NCBI RefSeq assembly: GCF_000019705.1
Contig: NC_011244.1
Location: 558,001-622,000, forward strand
Length of the DNA stretch: 64,000 bases
Source of the DNA: Borrelia recurrentis A1
GTDB lineage: Bacteria; Spirochaetota; Spirochaetia; Borreliales; Borreliaceae
Direction: 5' to 3'
Within the stretch, counting starts at the first letter, position 1; every line of letters begins with the position of its first letter. The position numbers and the translations under genes are program-made. Below the pieces are notes generated by a model that did no database searches, had not been told where the DNA came from, and was given only the letters and a program-made list of their open reading frames with translations. This document shows, one piece after another, positions 52,174 through 61,855 of this stretch.

Positions 52174-52995
52174 TTGAAAATAGAATTTCGAGATATTGCA
52201 TTTTCGTATTATAAAACTAATGTTTATTTTAATGTAAATTTATCTGTTGAAAAGCCTCAAAATTATTTGGTTCTTGGTAAAAATGGAGTAGGAAAAACCA
52301 CTTTGCTTAGGCTTATTAGTGGACTTTTAAATCCATCTGAAGGAGAGATATTATTTAATTCTTTAAAGACTTTTCCAAGAAATCCTTTAAATTTAGTAAA
52401 TTTATTTTTTGTTCCGGAAGAGTTTTCTTTGCCTGATATTTCTTTAAATGATTATTATAAATCTTTGTGTAAATTTTATCCAAATTTTAAGGAAGAAGAT
52501 TTTAAGGAATATTTATTAAGATTTGAATTAGATATTAATCTTAAGTTATCATCTGCGTCATATGGACAGAAGAAAAAAAGTATTATTGCTTTCTCTATTG
52601 CTACAGGCGTTCCTGTTTTGATATTTGATGAGCCTACAAATGGGCTTGATATTGCGTCAAAAAATGTTTTTAGATATATTTTGAGTAATTTAAGAAATAC
52701 GATGGTTTTTATTACAGGACATAATGTTAGAGATTTATCAGATATTGTAGAGCATTTGATCATTATTGGTAATAATAATGTTCTCTTTTCAGATTCAGTG
52801 TCTCATATTAAAAATAATTATAAAGTTAAGATTGTAGATAAATTAGATGGAGAAGAACTTTATTATGAAAAAGTAAAAGATAGATTTAAATCACTTTATT
52901 ATGAAAGTGGTACTTTTGATAATAATAATTTTGATATTGAATTTTTCTTTTTATATGTTGTTAATGATGGTTTAAAGGATTTTTCGAATGTTTAG
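52174..52995 (+). CDS. ABC transporter ATP-binding protein
   Basis: A 273-aa ATPase: Walker A LGKNGVGKTTLLRL, Q-loop near FVPEEFSL, signature LSSASYGQKKK (a divergent form of LSGGQ), Walker B VLIFDEPTNGLD and the switch FITGHNVRD. The start is TTG at 52174, eight bases after AAGGAG. It overlaps the permease gene by eight bases. Shape and size fit drug- or lipid-export type transporters with a separate small permease; the substrate is unknown. Confidence 0.92.
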   Translation: MKIEFRDIAFSYYKTNVYFNVNLSVEKPQNYLVLGKNGVGKTTLLRLISGLLNPSEGEILFNSLKTFPRNPLNLVNLFFVPEEFSLPDISLNDYYKSLCKFYPNFKEEDFKEYLLRFELDINLKLSSASYGQKKKSIIAFSIATGVPVLIFDEPTNGLDIASKNVFRYILSNLRNTMVFITGHNVRDLSDIVEHLIIIGNNNVLFSDSVSHIKNNYKVKIVDKLDGEELYYEKVKDRFKSLYYESGTFDNNNFDIEFFFLYVVNDGLKDFSNV

Positions 52996-53869
52996 TTTAA
53001 AGAGATTTTTTTTATTATTTAATATAGATTTTGTTTATCATAAGCAATTTTATTTTTACTTTTTTATGTCAATTTTTTTGATTTTTCCTTTAATTCATGT
53101 TTTATTCAAAAGTTATTTGGATTTGAATTTAGTTGAACTTTTGGTTGTTGATGATTCGTTATCCAATACAGTATTTTTTTTGATTTTATTTTGTATGATG
53201 TATTGCGTTTCAATATATAATATGTTTAGTGATTTTAAGTCGATTCATGATCCACTTAAAAATGTATTTTATTTGTCTTTACCTGTTTCTACTTTAGAGA
53301 AATATTTGTTTGTTTTGTCTAAATTTTTATTTCTATTTCCTTTGTTTGTAGTCATTTGTTGTTATATGGGTGTAAATATAACTGTGTTATTAGATAAAAA
53401 GCTTTTTTTGGGCAATCAAGCAAAGAGTCTATCTTTTAATGTGTTTTTTATGTTTGTTGGCAATACTTATTTTATTTATTTTGTTGGATTTTCTATGTTA
53501 TTGTTATTTAGAATTGTATTTAAGAGATTTTCTTTTTTTAAATCAGTTGTTATTATAAGTTTATGTTATGCAGCATTGATTGTCTTATTTGATTTTATGA
53601 TGTTTTTTGTTAATAACTACTTATTTGAACTTAAAAATAATTTTGATAAGTGGGGAGAGTATTATTTCATTAAGTATATTAGTATGTCTTTTGCATTATG
53701 TAGTTGTTTTTATTCATATTTTCTGCTTAGAAATGTGGGCAATTTAAGTACTAAAAAAATTAATTCTAATATTTTAGTGGGTTTGATGTCTTTTTTCGTT
53801 ATATTTGTCTTTTGCTTTGTAACATTTTTACTTCTTTATGTAATTTATGCGCATATACTTCATGCTTAA
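52988..53869 (+). CDS. ABC transporter permease subunit
   Basis: A 293-aa membrane protein with six hydrophobic segments (about 20-40, 55-75, 105-130, 147-170, 176-205 and 263-290). A short N-terminal cytosolic stretch and the S-I-H-D-P-L-K-N-V-F-Y-L-S-L-P-V loop near 90, a common feature of ABC-2-like permeases, support the call. The partner is the ATPase that overlaps its start. Very Phe-rich. Confidence 0.83.
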   Translation: MFSLKRFFLLFNIDFVYHKQFYFYFFMSIFLIFPLIHVLFKSYLDLNLVELLVVDDSLSNTVFFLILFCMMYCVSIYNMFSDFKSIHDPLKNVFYLSLPVSTLEKYLFVLSKFLFLFPLFVVICCYMGVNITVLLDKKLFLGNQAKSLSFNVFFMFVGNTYFIYFVGFSMLLLFRIVFKRFSFFKSVVIISLCYAALIVLFDFMMFFVNNYLFELKNNFDKWGEYYFIKYISMSFALCSCFYSYFLLRNVGNLSTKKINSNILVGLMSFFVIFVFCFVTFLLLYVIYAHILHA

Positions 53870-54144
53870 CAATGGGTCATGATTGATTTTTGAATTAATT
53901 AAATGTTAATTTCTATAATTAATATTTTTGTTTAAAGTTTTAACTTAAAGGTAATCTTTTGTCTGTATATAAATATTATATAAAACATTTATTTTGTATA
54001 GAGATGATTAAAATATTATTTTTAATTTGTATAAGTCTTTTTATAGTAGTGAATTGTCTCAAGAATTTATGACATTTTAAAATGTAGTTAAAGGCTTTGT
54101 GGGCCTTTGTATTGCGTATTGAGTTTATTTGGAGGGTGTTAATA

Positions 54145-55752
54145 ATGGATAATCTAAAGATTTTAGTAATAACAGGTGGTGTAATTTCTGGAATAGGTAA
54201 AGGGGTTACTTCTGCAAGTATTGCAAGATTGTTTAAGGATAATTTGAAAATAACACCAATTAAATGTGATGGTTATTTAAATACTGATCCTGGGACTATT
54301 AATCCTGTTGAACATGGAGAAGTTTTTGTTCTTGATGATGGTGGAGAAGTTGATATGGATTTTGGTCATTATGAGAGATTTTTAAACCAAAATTCTAAAT
54401 CTACTTGGAATATTACAATGGGAAAAATATATAAAAGTATTCTTGAAAATGAGAGGCGTGGAAAGTATTTAGGTAGAACTGTACAGCTTATTCCTCATGT
54501 TACTAATGAAATTAAAGAGACAATTTTAAATATTGCTAGAGAAGAGCATAGTGAACTTTTAGTTATTGAAATTGGTGGTACTGTGGGAGATATGGAGAAT
54601 ATCTTGTTTATTGAGACAATGAGACAGATAAGGTATGACATTGGAATTGATAATATTGCTTTTGTTCATTTAACTTATATTCCAAATCCTGCTGGAATAA
54701 ATGAACAAAAATCTAAACCTACTCAACAGAGTGTTAAGACCTTAAATAAAGCTGGAATTTTTCCTGATTTAATTATTGCAAGAAGTTCTCAACTCTTAAC
54801 AAGGCAAATAAGAGATAAGATAGCAATGTTTTGTAATGTTGATGCCTCTTGCATTGTTGATAATATTGATGTTGCAACTATTTATGAAATACCTATATCT
54901 TTTTATAAACAAGGATTGCATAAAATTTTAGGTTCAAAACTGAAAATTAATGTTACACCTAAGGTGGATGGTCTTGAAAAGTTAGTAAATGTAATAAAGA
55001 AAAATCTTCTCTCGCCCCAAAAGGTTGTAAATATTGCTATTTGTGGTAAATATACTGAACTTGGTGATTCTTATGCATCAATATTTGAGTCTTTAACTCA
55101 TGTTTCTGCCAATTTGGATATATTAGTTAAGACAACTGTCATTGACGGTATTAATTTTGATGAGAAAATGATGGAAGGTGTAGATGGCATAGTTGTGCCT
55201 GGCGGATTTGGGAGCCGAGGGTATGAAGGTAAGATTCGTGCAATTAAATATGCTCGTGAGAATAATATTCCTTTTCTTGGTATTTGTCTTGGAATGCAAC
55301 TTGCAGTTATTGAGTTTGCGCGTAATGTTTGTGGGATATTTGATGCTGATACTGAAGAAGTTTTATCTGAAGATAATACTATGTTGAATTCTATAAATCC
55401 TGTTATTCATTTGTTATCTGAACAAAAAGAACTTGAGAATAAGGGTGCTACAATGCGACTTGGAGGATATCCCGTTTTACTTAAAAAAGATACTCTTGCT
55501 TTTAAACTTTATGGAAATGATATGATTATTGAGAGATTTAGGCATAGATATGAAGTTAATAATGATTATCTTGATTTATTTAACAAGTATGGTCTTGTTG
55601 TTTCTGGGTTTTCTGAAGATTTTCAAATAGTAAAAATAATAGAGATACCTAAAAATAAATTTTTTGTGGCTTGTCAGTTTCATCCTGAGCTTATTACTAG
55701 ATTGGAAAGTCCGTCTAAACTTTTTGTAGGATTAGTAAAAGCATGTCTTTAA
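54145..55752 (+). CDS. pyrG: CTP synthase
   Basis: A 535-aa enzyme making CTP from UTP and glutamine. I start at ATG 54145, nine bases after GGAGGG (54131-54136); an upstream GTG at 54097 would translate the SD. Synthetase domain: [51 protein letters not shown]. Glutaminase domain: [31 protein letters not shown] (catalytic Cys) and [11 protein letters not shown] (His, Glu). Complete and of normal length. It uses UTP, connecting to pyrH at 50142. Confidence 0.96.
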   Translation: MDNLKILVITGGVISGIGKGVTSASIARLFKDNLKITPIKCDGYLNTDPGTINPVEHGEVFVLDDGGEVDMDFGHYERFLNQNSKSTWNITMGKIYKSILENERRGKYLGRTVQLIPHVTNEIKETILNIAREEHSELLVIEIGGTVGDMENILFIETMRQIRYDIGIDNIAFVHLTYIPNPAGINEQKSKPTQQSVKTLNKAGIFPDLIIARSSQLLTRQIRDKIAMFCNVDASCIVDNIDVATIYEIPISFYKQGLHKILGSKLKINVTPKVDGLEKLVNVIKKNLLSPQKVVNIAICGKYTELGDSYASIFESLTHVSANLDILVKTTVIDGINFDEKMMEGVDGIVVPGGFGSRGYEGKIRAIKYARENNIPFLGICLGMQLAVIEFARNVCGIFDADTEEVLSEDNTMLNSINPVIHLLSEQKELENKGATMRLGGYPVLLKKDTLAFKLYGNDMIIERFRHRYEVNNDYLDLFNKYGLVVSGFSEDFQIVKIIEIPKNKFFVACQFHPELITRLESPSKLFVGLVKACL

Positions 55753-55832
55753 TTTTGAAAATTTGATTTTATTTTATAAATTCAACATGTTTTGTAGGTG
55801 ATTTTTTATGATATTTGGTTAGGAGGTATAAG

Positions 55833-56420
55833 ATGAATGAAAGTGATGTTAAGAGAGCAATCTCTATGAAGAGGTTGGTTAAATATTTTTTTGATGAACT
55901 TAAGTATAGAATGAAAATACCTTGTTTGAGACATAATAATCAATATATGAGTAAAAAATATATATTGCTTAATCTTTTAAGGAAAATAGCAAACCTTCCG
56001 TTTTACGATCAATATGAGATTGAGGAACAATTTTTTCTTGATATTTTAGGAAAAGGTGTGTTAGCAGATGCGGTACTTATTAAAAGATTGGATTATGAAA
56101 AATGTGTTATTGTTGGTATTATTGAGGCAAAAGCAGATCATGTTGATCTTGAGTATGAACTTAGTAGATTTTTGATTCAAGGTGATAAGGTTAATGTTCT
56201 TTTTTGGCAACCTAAAAGGATGCTCTTAAAACAAAATGAAGAATTAATTATATTAGATGCAGATGACATTTTTAAATTAGATAACGATTTTTATTTGCCA
56301 TTAGTAAAAGAGAAACTTGAAGATTTTATTAATGTTTTTGTGAAATTTTTTTCTTATGAGGATATATTATTTGAATATAATAAAATAATAGGTAAGTATT
56401 CTTTCATTAGGAGTAAGTAA
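55833..56420 (+). CDS. putative PD-(D/E)XK nuclease-like protein
   Basis: A 195-aa protein from ATG 55833, six bases after AGGAGG; an upstream in-frame TTG (55815) would include that SD. The central part reads LGKGVLADAVLI with D79, then VGIIEAKADHVDLEYE with E98 and K100, giving D-x18-E-x-K with the hydrophobic strands expected for the PD-(D/E)XK fold, as in the N-terminal domain of type I restriction HsdR subunits. An upstream Glu cluster (YEIEEQFF) fits the extra conserved acid. No restriction partner is nearby. Nuclease activity is inferred, not shown. Confidence 0.6.
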   Translation: MNESDVKRAISMKRLVKYFFDELKYRMKIPCLRHNNQYMSKKYILLNLLRKIANLPFYDQYEIEEQFFLDILGKGVLADAVLIKRLDYEKCVIVGIIEAKADHVDLEYELSRFLIQGDKVNVLFWQPKRMLLKQNEELIILDADDIFKLDNDFYLPLVKEKLEDFINVFVKFFSYEDILFEYNKIIGKYSFIRSK

Positions 56421-56492
56421 AATAATAATTTATAGATATTTATCCTTTATTTATGATATTATAAATAATTGTTAGATTAAATTTGTTTTATA

Positions 56493-56522
56493 TTGTTAGA
56501 AAATTCTTTTTTATGGTAAAAT
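56493..56522 (+). promoter_or_regulatory. candidate promoter giving a leaderless mcp transcript
   Basis: TTGTTA (56493-56498), an 18-base spacer and TAAAAT (56517-56522). The next six bases reach the A of the ATG at 56529, which would be the +1 base. No SD is visible before this ATG. Confidence 0.5.
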
Positions 56523-56528
56523 TTTCCC

Positions 56529-57704
56529 ATGTATAAATTTCCATTTTTTTGTAAAAAAAAGTCTTCTACATCTGATGTTAAAGACAATTCTTTCAATGAT
56601 GTTGACAATATTGATGATATTAGTACATGTGAGAATGAAAGTTCTTTAAAAGAAATTGTGAGGAGTTTTTATCACACTAAGTCTTCTATTAGTAATGTAT
56701 TAGTTAATATTGAATTTTTATATAAAAATTTATTTTCTGGTTTTGTAAATGTTGAGAAGGTTTGCATATCACTTATCAGTAAGGTAAATGATGGTCGAAT
56801 TAAAGTAAATGCTATTTTTGAAGATATTGAAAAAAATAATAAAGAAAAATTGCAAAAAGTTACTGATATTATTATGGATGTTCAAAAAAGTTTAGAAACT
56901 ATTAATAGTTTTTTAGGTGCAACTAATATGATTTCTCTTAATGCTAAGCTTGAAGCTGCAAGAGCAAAAGAGTATGGAAAAGGATTTTCTGTTGTTGCTG
57001 ATGAGATTAAAAGACTATCAGATCAGGCAAAGGGCGTTATGAACATGATTTCCGTTAAGGAAATTGAGCAGGTGTCTACAGATTTGATTTCTGAGAATAT
57101 TAAGAAATTGCAATTAGGTATTGATAATCTTTTTTTAAATATGATAGAAGAGCTTACTTCGCTTGAAGAATCATTTAAATATTGTATTGGTCAACAAGGT
57201 GAATTTTCAACTTTAATTAATGAGCTTGAAAATATTGAAGCTAGTGTTTCTTATTTGTCAAGAAATTGTGATTCTTTATCTGTTTCTAAAGCTTTTGTAT
57301 ATTCGAATGATGATTTTTTAAAGGAATTGGAATTTATTATTTCAGAACATATGTCTTGGATAAGTGTTGTAAAAGCAATTGTTGATAATCAAAAAAGTAT
57401 GGCAATCCAAAGTGATCCTATGAAACATGGTTTTGGGTTATTTTATCAAGGTTTTGCTCCAAAAGAGCTTGAAATTAGAGAAGTTTGGGAGAATATTTAT
57501 TCTGATTATTTAAATATTCATAAACTTGTTGTTGAGATAATCAAAATTTTTTCACAAGGTAATTTTAACAATGCTGATTTGAAGAATGCAAGGGATTTTT
57601 TCATGCGGGCTGAAAATTTATCGAATGAAATAATTAGTAGACTTGAATCTGTTAAAAACATGGTAGTTGAATGTGAAAATCAGAACATTAATGTTTTTTG
57701 CTAA
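56529..57704 (+). CDS. mcp: cytosolic chemoreceptor with altered CZB domain
   Basis: A 391-aa soluble methyl-accepting chemotaxis-type protein with no membrane helix. The signalling tip is ATNMISLNAKLEAARAKEYG followed by KGFSVVADEIKRLSDQA (from about residue 130). The C-terminal 120 residues resemble the CZB (chemoreceptor zinc-binding) domain: EHMSW with H274, then H300-GFGLFY where the usual motif is C-x-F-G-x-W-Y, then Y327-LNI-H331 where the usual motif is H-x3-H. So one Cys ligand is His and one His ligand is Tyr. H. pylori TlpD has the same soluble MCP-plus-CZB plan. Stands between the PD-(D/E)XK gene and dnaE. Confidence 0.85.
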   Translation: MYKFPFFCKKKSSTSDVKDNSFNDVDNIDDISTCENESSLKEIVRSFYHTKSSISNVLVNIEFLYKNLFSGFVNVEKVCISLISKVNDGRIKVNAIFEDIEKNNKEKLQKVTDIIMDVQKSLETINSFLGATNMISLNAKLEAARAKEYGKGFSVVADEIKRLSDQAKGVMNMISVKEIEQVSTDLISENIKKLQLGIDNLFLNMIEELTSLEESFKYCIGQQGEFSTLINELENIEASVSYLSRNCDSLSVSKAFVYSNDDFLKELEFIISEHMSWISVVKAIVDNQKSMAIQSDPMKHGFGLFYQGFAPKELEIREVWENIYSDYLNIHKLVVEIIKIFSQGNFNNADLKNARDFFMRAENLSNEIISRLESVKNMVVECENQNINVFC

Positions 57705-57827
57705 TTTAAAGTTATTGTTTGTGTTATTCTAGTTTATAAGTAGTTTAAAGATTTTTCATTTAATTATTTTACTTTAGTTTAAGGTATTTGCTATTAAAAG
57801 ATCGAGTTTTATTTTGGTAAGATAAGT

Positions 57828-60800
57828 ATGAATTTAAAAGCTAAGTTTGTTCATTTGCATGTGCATTCAGATTTTTCACTCTTAGATGGAGCTGCTAAGA
57901 TTGTAGATATTGTGTCAAAGGCTAAAGAGTACAATATGTCTCATATTGCGTTGACTGATCATGGCAATCTTTTTGGTGCTATTAAGTTTTATAGAGAGGC
58001 AAAAAAAGCAGGTATTAAGCCCATAATTGGCATTGAAGCCTATATGTCAAATACTTTAAAATATATAAAGAAGAATGATGAATTTGGAAAACCGTATTAT
58101 CATTTAATTCTTCTTGCAAAGAATGAGCAAGGATATAAGAATTTATTGAAACTTACAAGTGTTTCTTATCTTGAGGGATTTTATTATAGGCCTAGGATGG
58201 ATAGAGATGATCTTGCAAAGTATTCAGAAGGGCTTATTTGTATGTCTGCATGTATTGGAGGCATTATTCCTCAGTTGATTCTTTCAAATAGATTTGATGA
58301 TGCAAAGAATGAGATTCTTTGGTTTAAAAATACTTTTGGAGATGATTTTTATCTTGAATTGCAACGTCATGGAATTAAACAACAAGATATAGTTAATGAA
58401 AAATTAATAGCTTATTCTAAAGAACTTGATGTTCAGTTGAGTGTGTCTAATGATTCTCATTATGTCAATAAAGAGGATGCTACGGCTCAAGATATTATTG
58501 TTTGTATTGGTACTGGTGCTAAGAGAAGCGATTCTGGCAGATTTAAAATGGAAACGGATGAATTTTATCTTAAGTCTCCAGAAGAGATGTGTGAGCTTTT
58601 TAAAGATTTACCAGAAGCTTTGGCAAATACGCTAAAGATTGCTGAGAAATGTAATGATTTTGAAATTAAATTTCCAGGTCCTATTTTTCCTGAATATCAT
58701 ATACCCGAGGAATTTGATACTCAGGGTCAATATTTAGAACATTTAACACTTGAAGGTTTAAAATTTAGATATGCAAACATAACCGATAATATTAAGGAGC
58801 GTGCTTTTTATGAGCTTTCCACAATTATTAATATGGGATTTGAGGCATATTTTTTAATTGTGTGGGATTTTATTAAGTTTGCTCATGATAATGATATTCC
58901 TGTTGGTCCTGGTCGTGGTTCTGGAGCGGGTTCTATTGTTGCATATGCTTTACGTATTACTGATGTTGATCCTTTAAAATATAATTTACTCTTTGAGAGA
59001 TTTTTAAATCCTGAACGTGTTTCTATGCCTGATTTTGATATTGATTTTTGCTTTGAAGGTAGAGATGAGGTTATAAAGTATGTTACAAAAAAGTATGGAG
59101 AAGATAAGGTTGCACAGATAATTACTTTTGGAACTCTAAAACCCAAGGCTGTATTTAAGGATGTGGGTAGGGTTTTAGATATTCCTTTTGTTCAATCTAA
59201 TGAGATTACTAAACTTATTCCCGATGGTCCAAAAGTTTCCTTGAGAGAAGTTTTGAAAGATAAGGTATTGAAAAAATATTTAAATAAGGGGCCTGTTTAT
59301 AATGAGTTAATGGAAGCAGCTCTTGTTCTTGAAGGCATGAATAGACATGCATCAACACATGCAGCAGGTATTGTGATTGCTAGAACTTCTTTAACAGATT
59401 ATGTTCCTCTTTATAAGGATTATAAGCAAGATACAGTCTCTACACAGTATACTATGGATTTATTAGAGGATTGTGGTCTTGTAAAGATGGATTTTCTTGG
59501 ACTTAAGACATTAACTTTAATAAAAAATGCAGAGAAACTTATTAAAATTACTGATCCTGATTTTAGTATTGCTACTATTTCTGATAGTGATGCTAAGACG
59601 TTTAAAATGCTTTCTGAAGGGCGTAGTACTTCTGTTTTTCAGTTTGAATCTGAAGGTATGCAACAAATTTTGAAAGATTCAAAACCCGATAATATTGAAG
59701 ATTTAATTGCTTTAAATGCACTTTATCGTCCAGGCCCTATGCAATTTATACCACAATTTGTTGCTGCTAAGACGGGGGCTAAGCGCATTAAATATCCTCA
59801 TCCAGATTTAACAGAGGTTTTAAAACCAACTTATGGTGTTATTGTTTATCAAGAACAAGTTATGGAAGTTGCAAAAATTATTGGTGGATTTTCTCTTGGA
59901 AAAGCAGATATTTTAAGACGGGCAATGGGTAAAAAGAAAGAAGATGAAATGAATAGGATGAAAGTTGACTTTATAAAAGGTGCTCTTGAGAAAGGTTATG
60001 ATGAAACTCTTGCAAGTGATATATTTGAACTTTTGAAGCCTTTTGCTGGTTATGGTTTTAATAAATCACATGCAGCTGCTTATTCTTTAATAGCTTATCA
60101 AACAGCATATCTTAAAGCTAATTATCCTGCAAGTTTTATGGCTGCTAACTTGACAAATGAAATTAATAATACTGAAAAGTTGTCTTACTATATTGAAGAA
60201 ACAAAATCGATGGGAATTAATGTTTTAAGACCTGATATAAATCAATCTTTTAAAGATTTTCGTGTCGTTGGTTCTGATATTTCTTATGGTCTTAATGGAA
60301 TTAAAAATATTGGTGAACTAATGGTTGATCTTATACTGAATGAAAGGCAAGAGAATGGAGAATATAAATCTTTTGAAGATTTTATTAAAAGGGTAGATAA
60401 AAAAGTTATAAATAAAAAATTTCTTGAGGCTTCAATAAAGTCTGGTCTTTTTGATAGTCTTGGACAAAATAGAAGAACACTTATTGAAAATCTTGATAAA
60501 TTAATAGCTTTTGTATTAGAAAATAAGAATGCAAAAAAACAGGGACAAAATAGTTTATTTGCTTCTCAAAATATTCTGGAAGAGACTTTTAATTATAATT
60601 TATTTGAGGAATATTCTTATCTTGAGCTTTTAGGGTTTGAAAAGGAGCTTTTAGGGTTTTATGTGTCTGGACATCCTCTTGATCCTTATAAATCAGAATT
60701 GGAATTTTTTACAAACTTTAATGTTGTAAAAGATCTTGCATCTAGAAGAAATACTGTTGTTAAATTTGCAGGTAGTTTAAACTTCATAAGAGTTGTTCAT

Positions 60801-61262
60801 CTGAAGAAAAATAATGCTAGGATGGCTTTTGGAATTGTTGAAAATTTTGAAGGTTCAATCGAAATTGTGGTTTTTCCTGAGAGTTATGATCGATATAAAC
60901 ATTTGTTAATTGAAGATGATGTAATTGGTGTTATAGGGAAGCTTACATTTAGTAGAGATAAATTTTCCATAATAGTTGAAAAAATTCTAACTATAAAAGA
61001 AATTTCGATTAATAAAATTAATAATCTTCATATTAAATTTACTAATAAGGGATTAAATGATTCTAATCTTCTGACTTCTTTAAAAAATAAAATCTTCGAT
61101 CTTGAGGATGATACGGGATTTTCATATGTTTATCTTTATTTAAAAAATAATGGTAGAGACTTAAAACTTAAAATGGATTTAATTCTAAATTTTAAACCTG
61201 ATGAGTTTAAAATTAATGAATTAAAAGACCATAAAATAGTGGAGGATATTTGGTTTGATTAG
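57828..61262 (+). CDS. dnaE: DNA polymerase III alpha subunit
   Basis: The 1144-aa main replicative polymerase. The PHP domain begins FVHLHVHSDFSLLDGAAKI. The polymerase core has GPGRGSGAGSIVAYAL and the catalytic PDFDIDFCFEGRDEVIKY, then the NRHASTHAAGIVIA, RPGPMQFIPQF, YQEQVMEVAKIIGGFSLG, LRRAMGKKKEDEM and AGYGFNKSHAAAYSLIAYQT blocks, an HhH segment and a C-terminal OB fold (about 960-1050). Length is normal for DnaE1. The stop TAG overlaps the AGGAGG of the yggT-like gene, so the two are translated in sequence. Confidence 0.97.
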   Translation: MNLKAKFVHLHVHSDFSLLDGAAKIVDIVSKAKEYNMSHIALTDHGNLFGAIKFYREAKKAGIKPIIGIEAYMSNTLKYIKKNDEFGKPYYHLILLAKNEQGYKNLLKLTSVSYLEGFYYRPRMDRDDLAKYSEGLICMSACIGGIIPQLILSNRFDDAKNEILWFKNTFGDDFYLELQRHGIKQQDIVNEKLIAYSKELDVQLSVSNDSHYVNKEDATAQDIIVCIGTGAKRSDSGRFKMETDEFYLKSPEEMCELFKDLPEALANTLKIAEKCNDFEIKFPGPIFPEYHIPEEFDTQGQYLEHLTLEGLKFRYANITDNIKERAFYELSTIINMGFEAYFLIVWDFIKFAHDNDIPVGPGRGSGAGSIVAYALRITDVDPLKYNLLFERFLNPERVSMPDFDIDFCFEGRDEVIKYVTKKYGEDKVAQIITFGTLKPKAVFKDVGRVLDIPFVQSNEITKLIPDGPKVSLREVLKDKVLKKYLNKGPVYNELMEAALVLEGMNRHASTHAAGIVIARTSLTDYVPLYKDYKQDTVSTQYTMDLLEDCGLVKMDFLGLKTLTLIKNAEKLIKITDPDFSIATISDSDAKTFKMLSEGRSTSVFQFESEGMQQILKDSKPDNIEDLIALNALYRPGPMQFIPQFVAAKTGAKRIKYPHPDLTEVLKPTYGVIVYQEQVMEVAKIIGGFSLGKADILRRAMGKKKEDEMNRMKVDFIKGALEKGYDETLASDIFELLKPFAGYGFNKSHAAAYSLIAYQTAYLKANYPASFMAANLTNEINNTEKLSYYIEETKSMGINVLRPDINQSFKDFRVVGSDISYGLNGIKNIGELMVDLILNERQENGEYKSFEDFIKRVDKKVINKKFLEASIKSGLFDSLGQNRRTLIENLDKLIAFVLENKNAKKQGQNSLFASQNILEETFNYNLFEEYSYLELLGFEKELLGFYVSGHPLDPYKSELEFFTNFNVVKDLASRRNTVVKFAGSLNFIRVVHLKKNNARMAFGIVENFEGSIEIVVFPESYDRYKHLLIEDDVIGVIGKLTFSRDKFSIIVEKILTIKEISINKINNLHIKFTNKGLNDSNLLTSLKNKIFDLEDDTGFSYVYLYLKNNGRDLKLKMDLILNFKPDEFKINELKDHKIVEDIWFD

Positions 61263-61273
61263 GAGGATTAGTT

Positions 61274-61846
61274 GTGATAACAGAGACTTTAATTGTATTT
61301 TTGAACATTTATAGAATTTTAATTTTAATTAGAATTCTTCTTAGTTGGTTGGTATCCTCAGGAATTAGTTCTAATGCATTTTTTAAATTTATATATAATG
61401 TAACAGAGCCATTTTTATCTGTTTTTAGAAGCATTAGATTTTTTAGATTTGGTATTTATGATTTCTCACCAATTGCGGCTTTAATTACTATTACGATAAC
61501 CGAGAGAATGTTATCTTATGGTAATTATAAGCTTTCTACGTTTATAGTATTATTTATTATGGAAGCTTGGGGAATACTTAGAAGTATTTTTTTTGCTCTT
61601 ATTTTTTTCTTTGTTTTAAGAGTGGTATTTCTGTTTTTACATTTATTTAATGGTACTGATTTTATGAAAAATGTTGATTCTTTGTTAGTGCTGTTATCTT
61701 TTAAGATAAAAAATATAGTTACAGATAAGCATATGTCTTATGCCGTTAGTTTAATTGTAGCAGCATCATTATTGTTAGCATTTATAATTATTTTTGAGCA
61801 AGCTATAATGGCTATTAATATTTTAAGCTTTTATTTGCCTTTTTAG
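61274..61846 (+). CDS. YggT-family membrane protein
   Basis: A 190-aa protein starting at GTG 61274, seven bases after AGGAGG (61261-61266). Two YggT units: FLNIYRILILIRILLSWLVS, then NVTEPFLSVFRSIRF and YDFSPIAALITITI, followed by a second set of helices to residue 190. YggT proteins are found with division or cofactor (SepF, PLP) genes in other bacteria and their role is uncertain. It is squeezed between dnaE and recG, with 11 and 9 bases between stops and starts. Confidence 0.82.
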   Translation: MITETLIVFLNIYRILILIRILLSWLVSSGISSNAFFKFIYNVTEPFLSVFRSIRFFRFGIYDFSPIAALITITITERMLSYGNYKLSTFIVLFIMEAWGILRSIFFALIFFFVLRVVFLFLHLFNGTDFMKNVDSLLVLLSFKIKNIVTDKHMSYAVSLIVAASLLLAFIIIFEQAIMAINILSFYLPF

Positions 61847-61855
61847 GGATTTTTT

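Noticed and set aside
54090-54110. GGGC-start reiterative-transcription control of pyrG as in Gram-positive bacteria
   Set aside because: The GGGC lies about 10 bases past the likely start after TAAAAT (54078-54083), and no terminator hairpin with a T-run follows; only a 6-bp stem is present.
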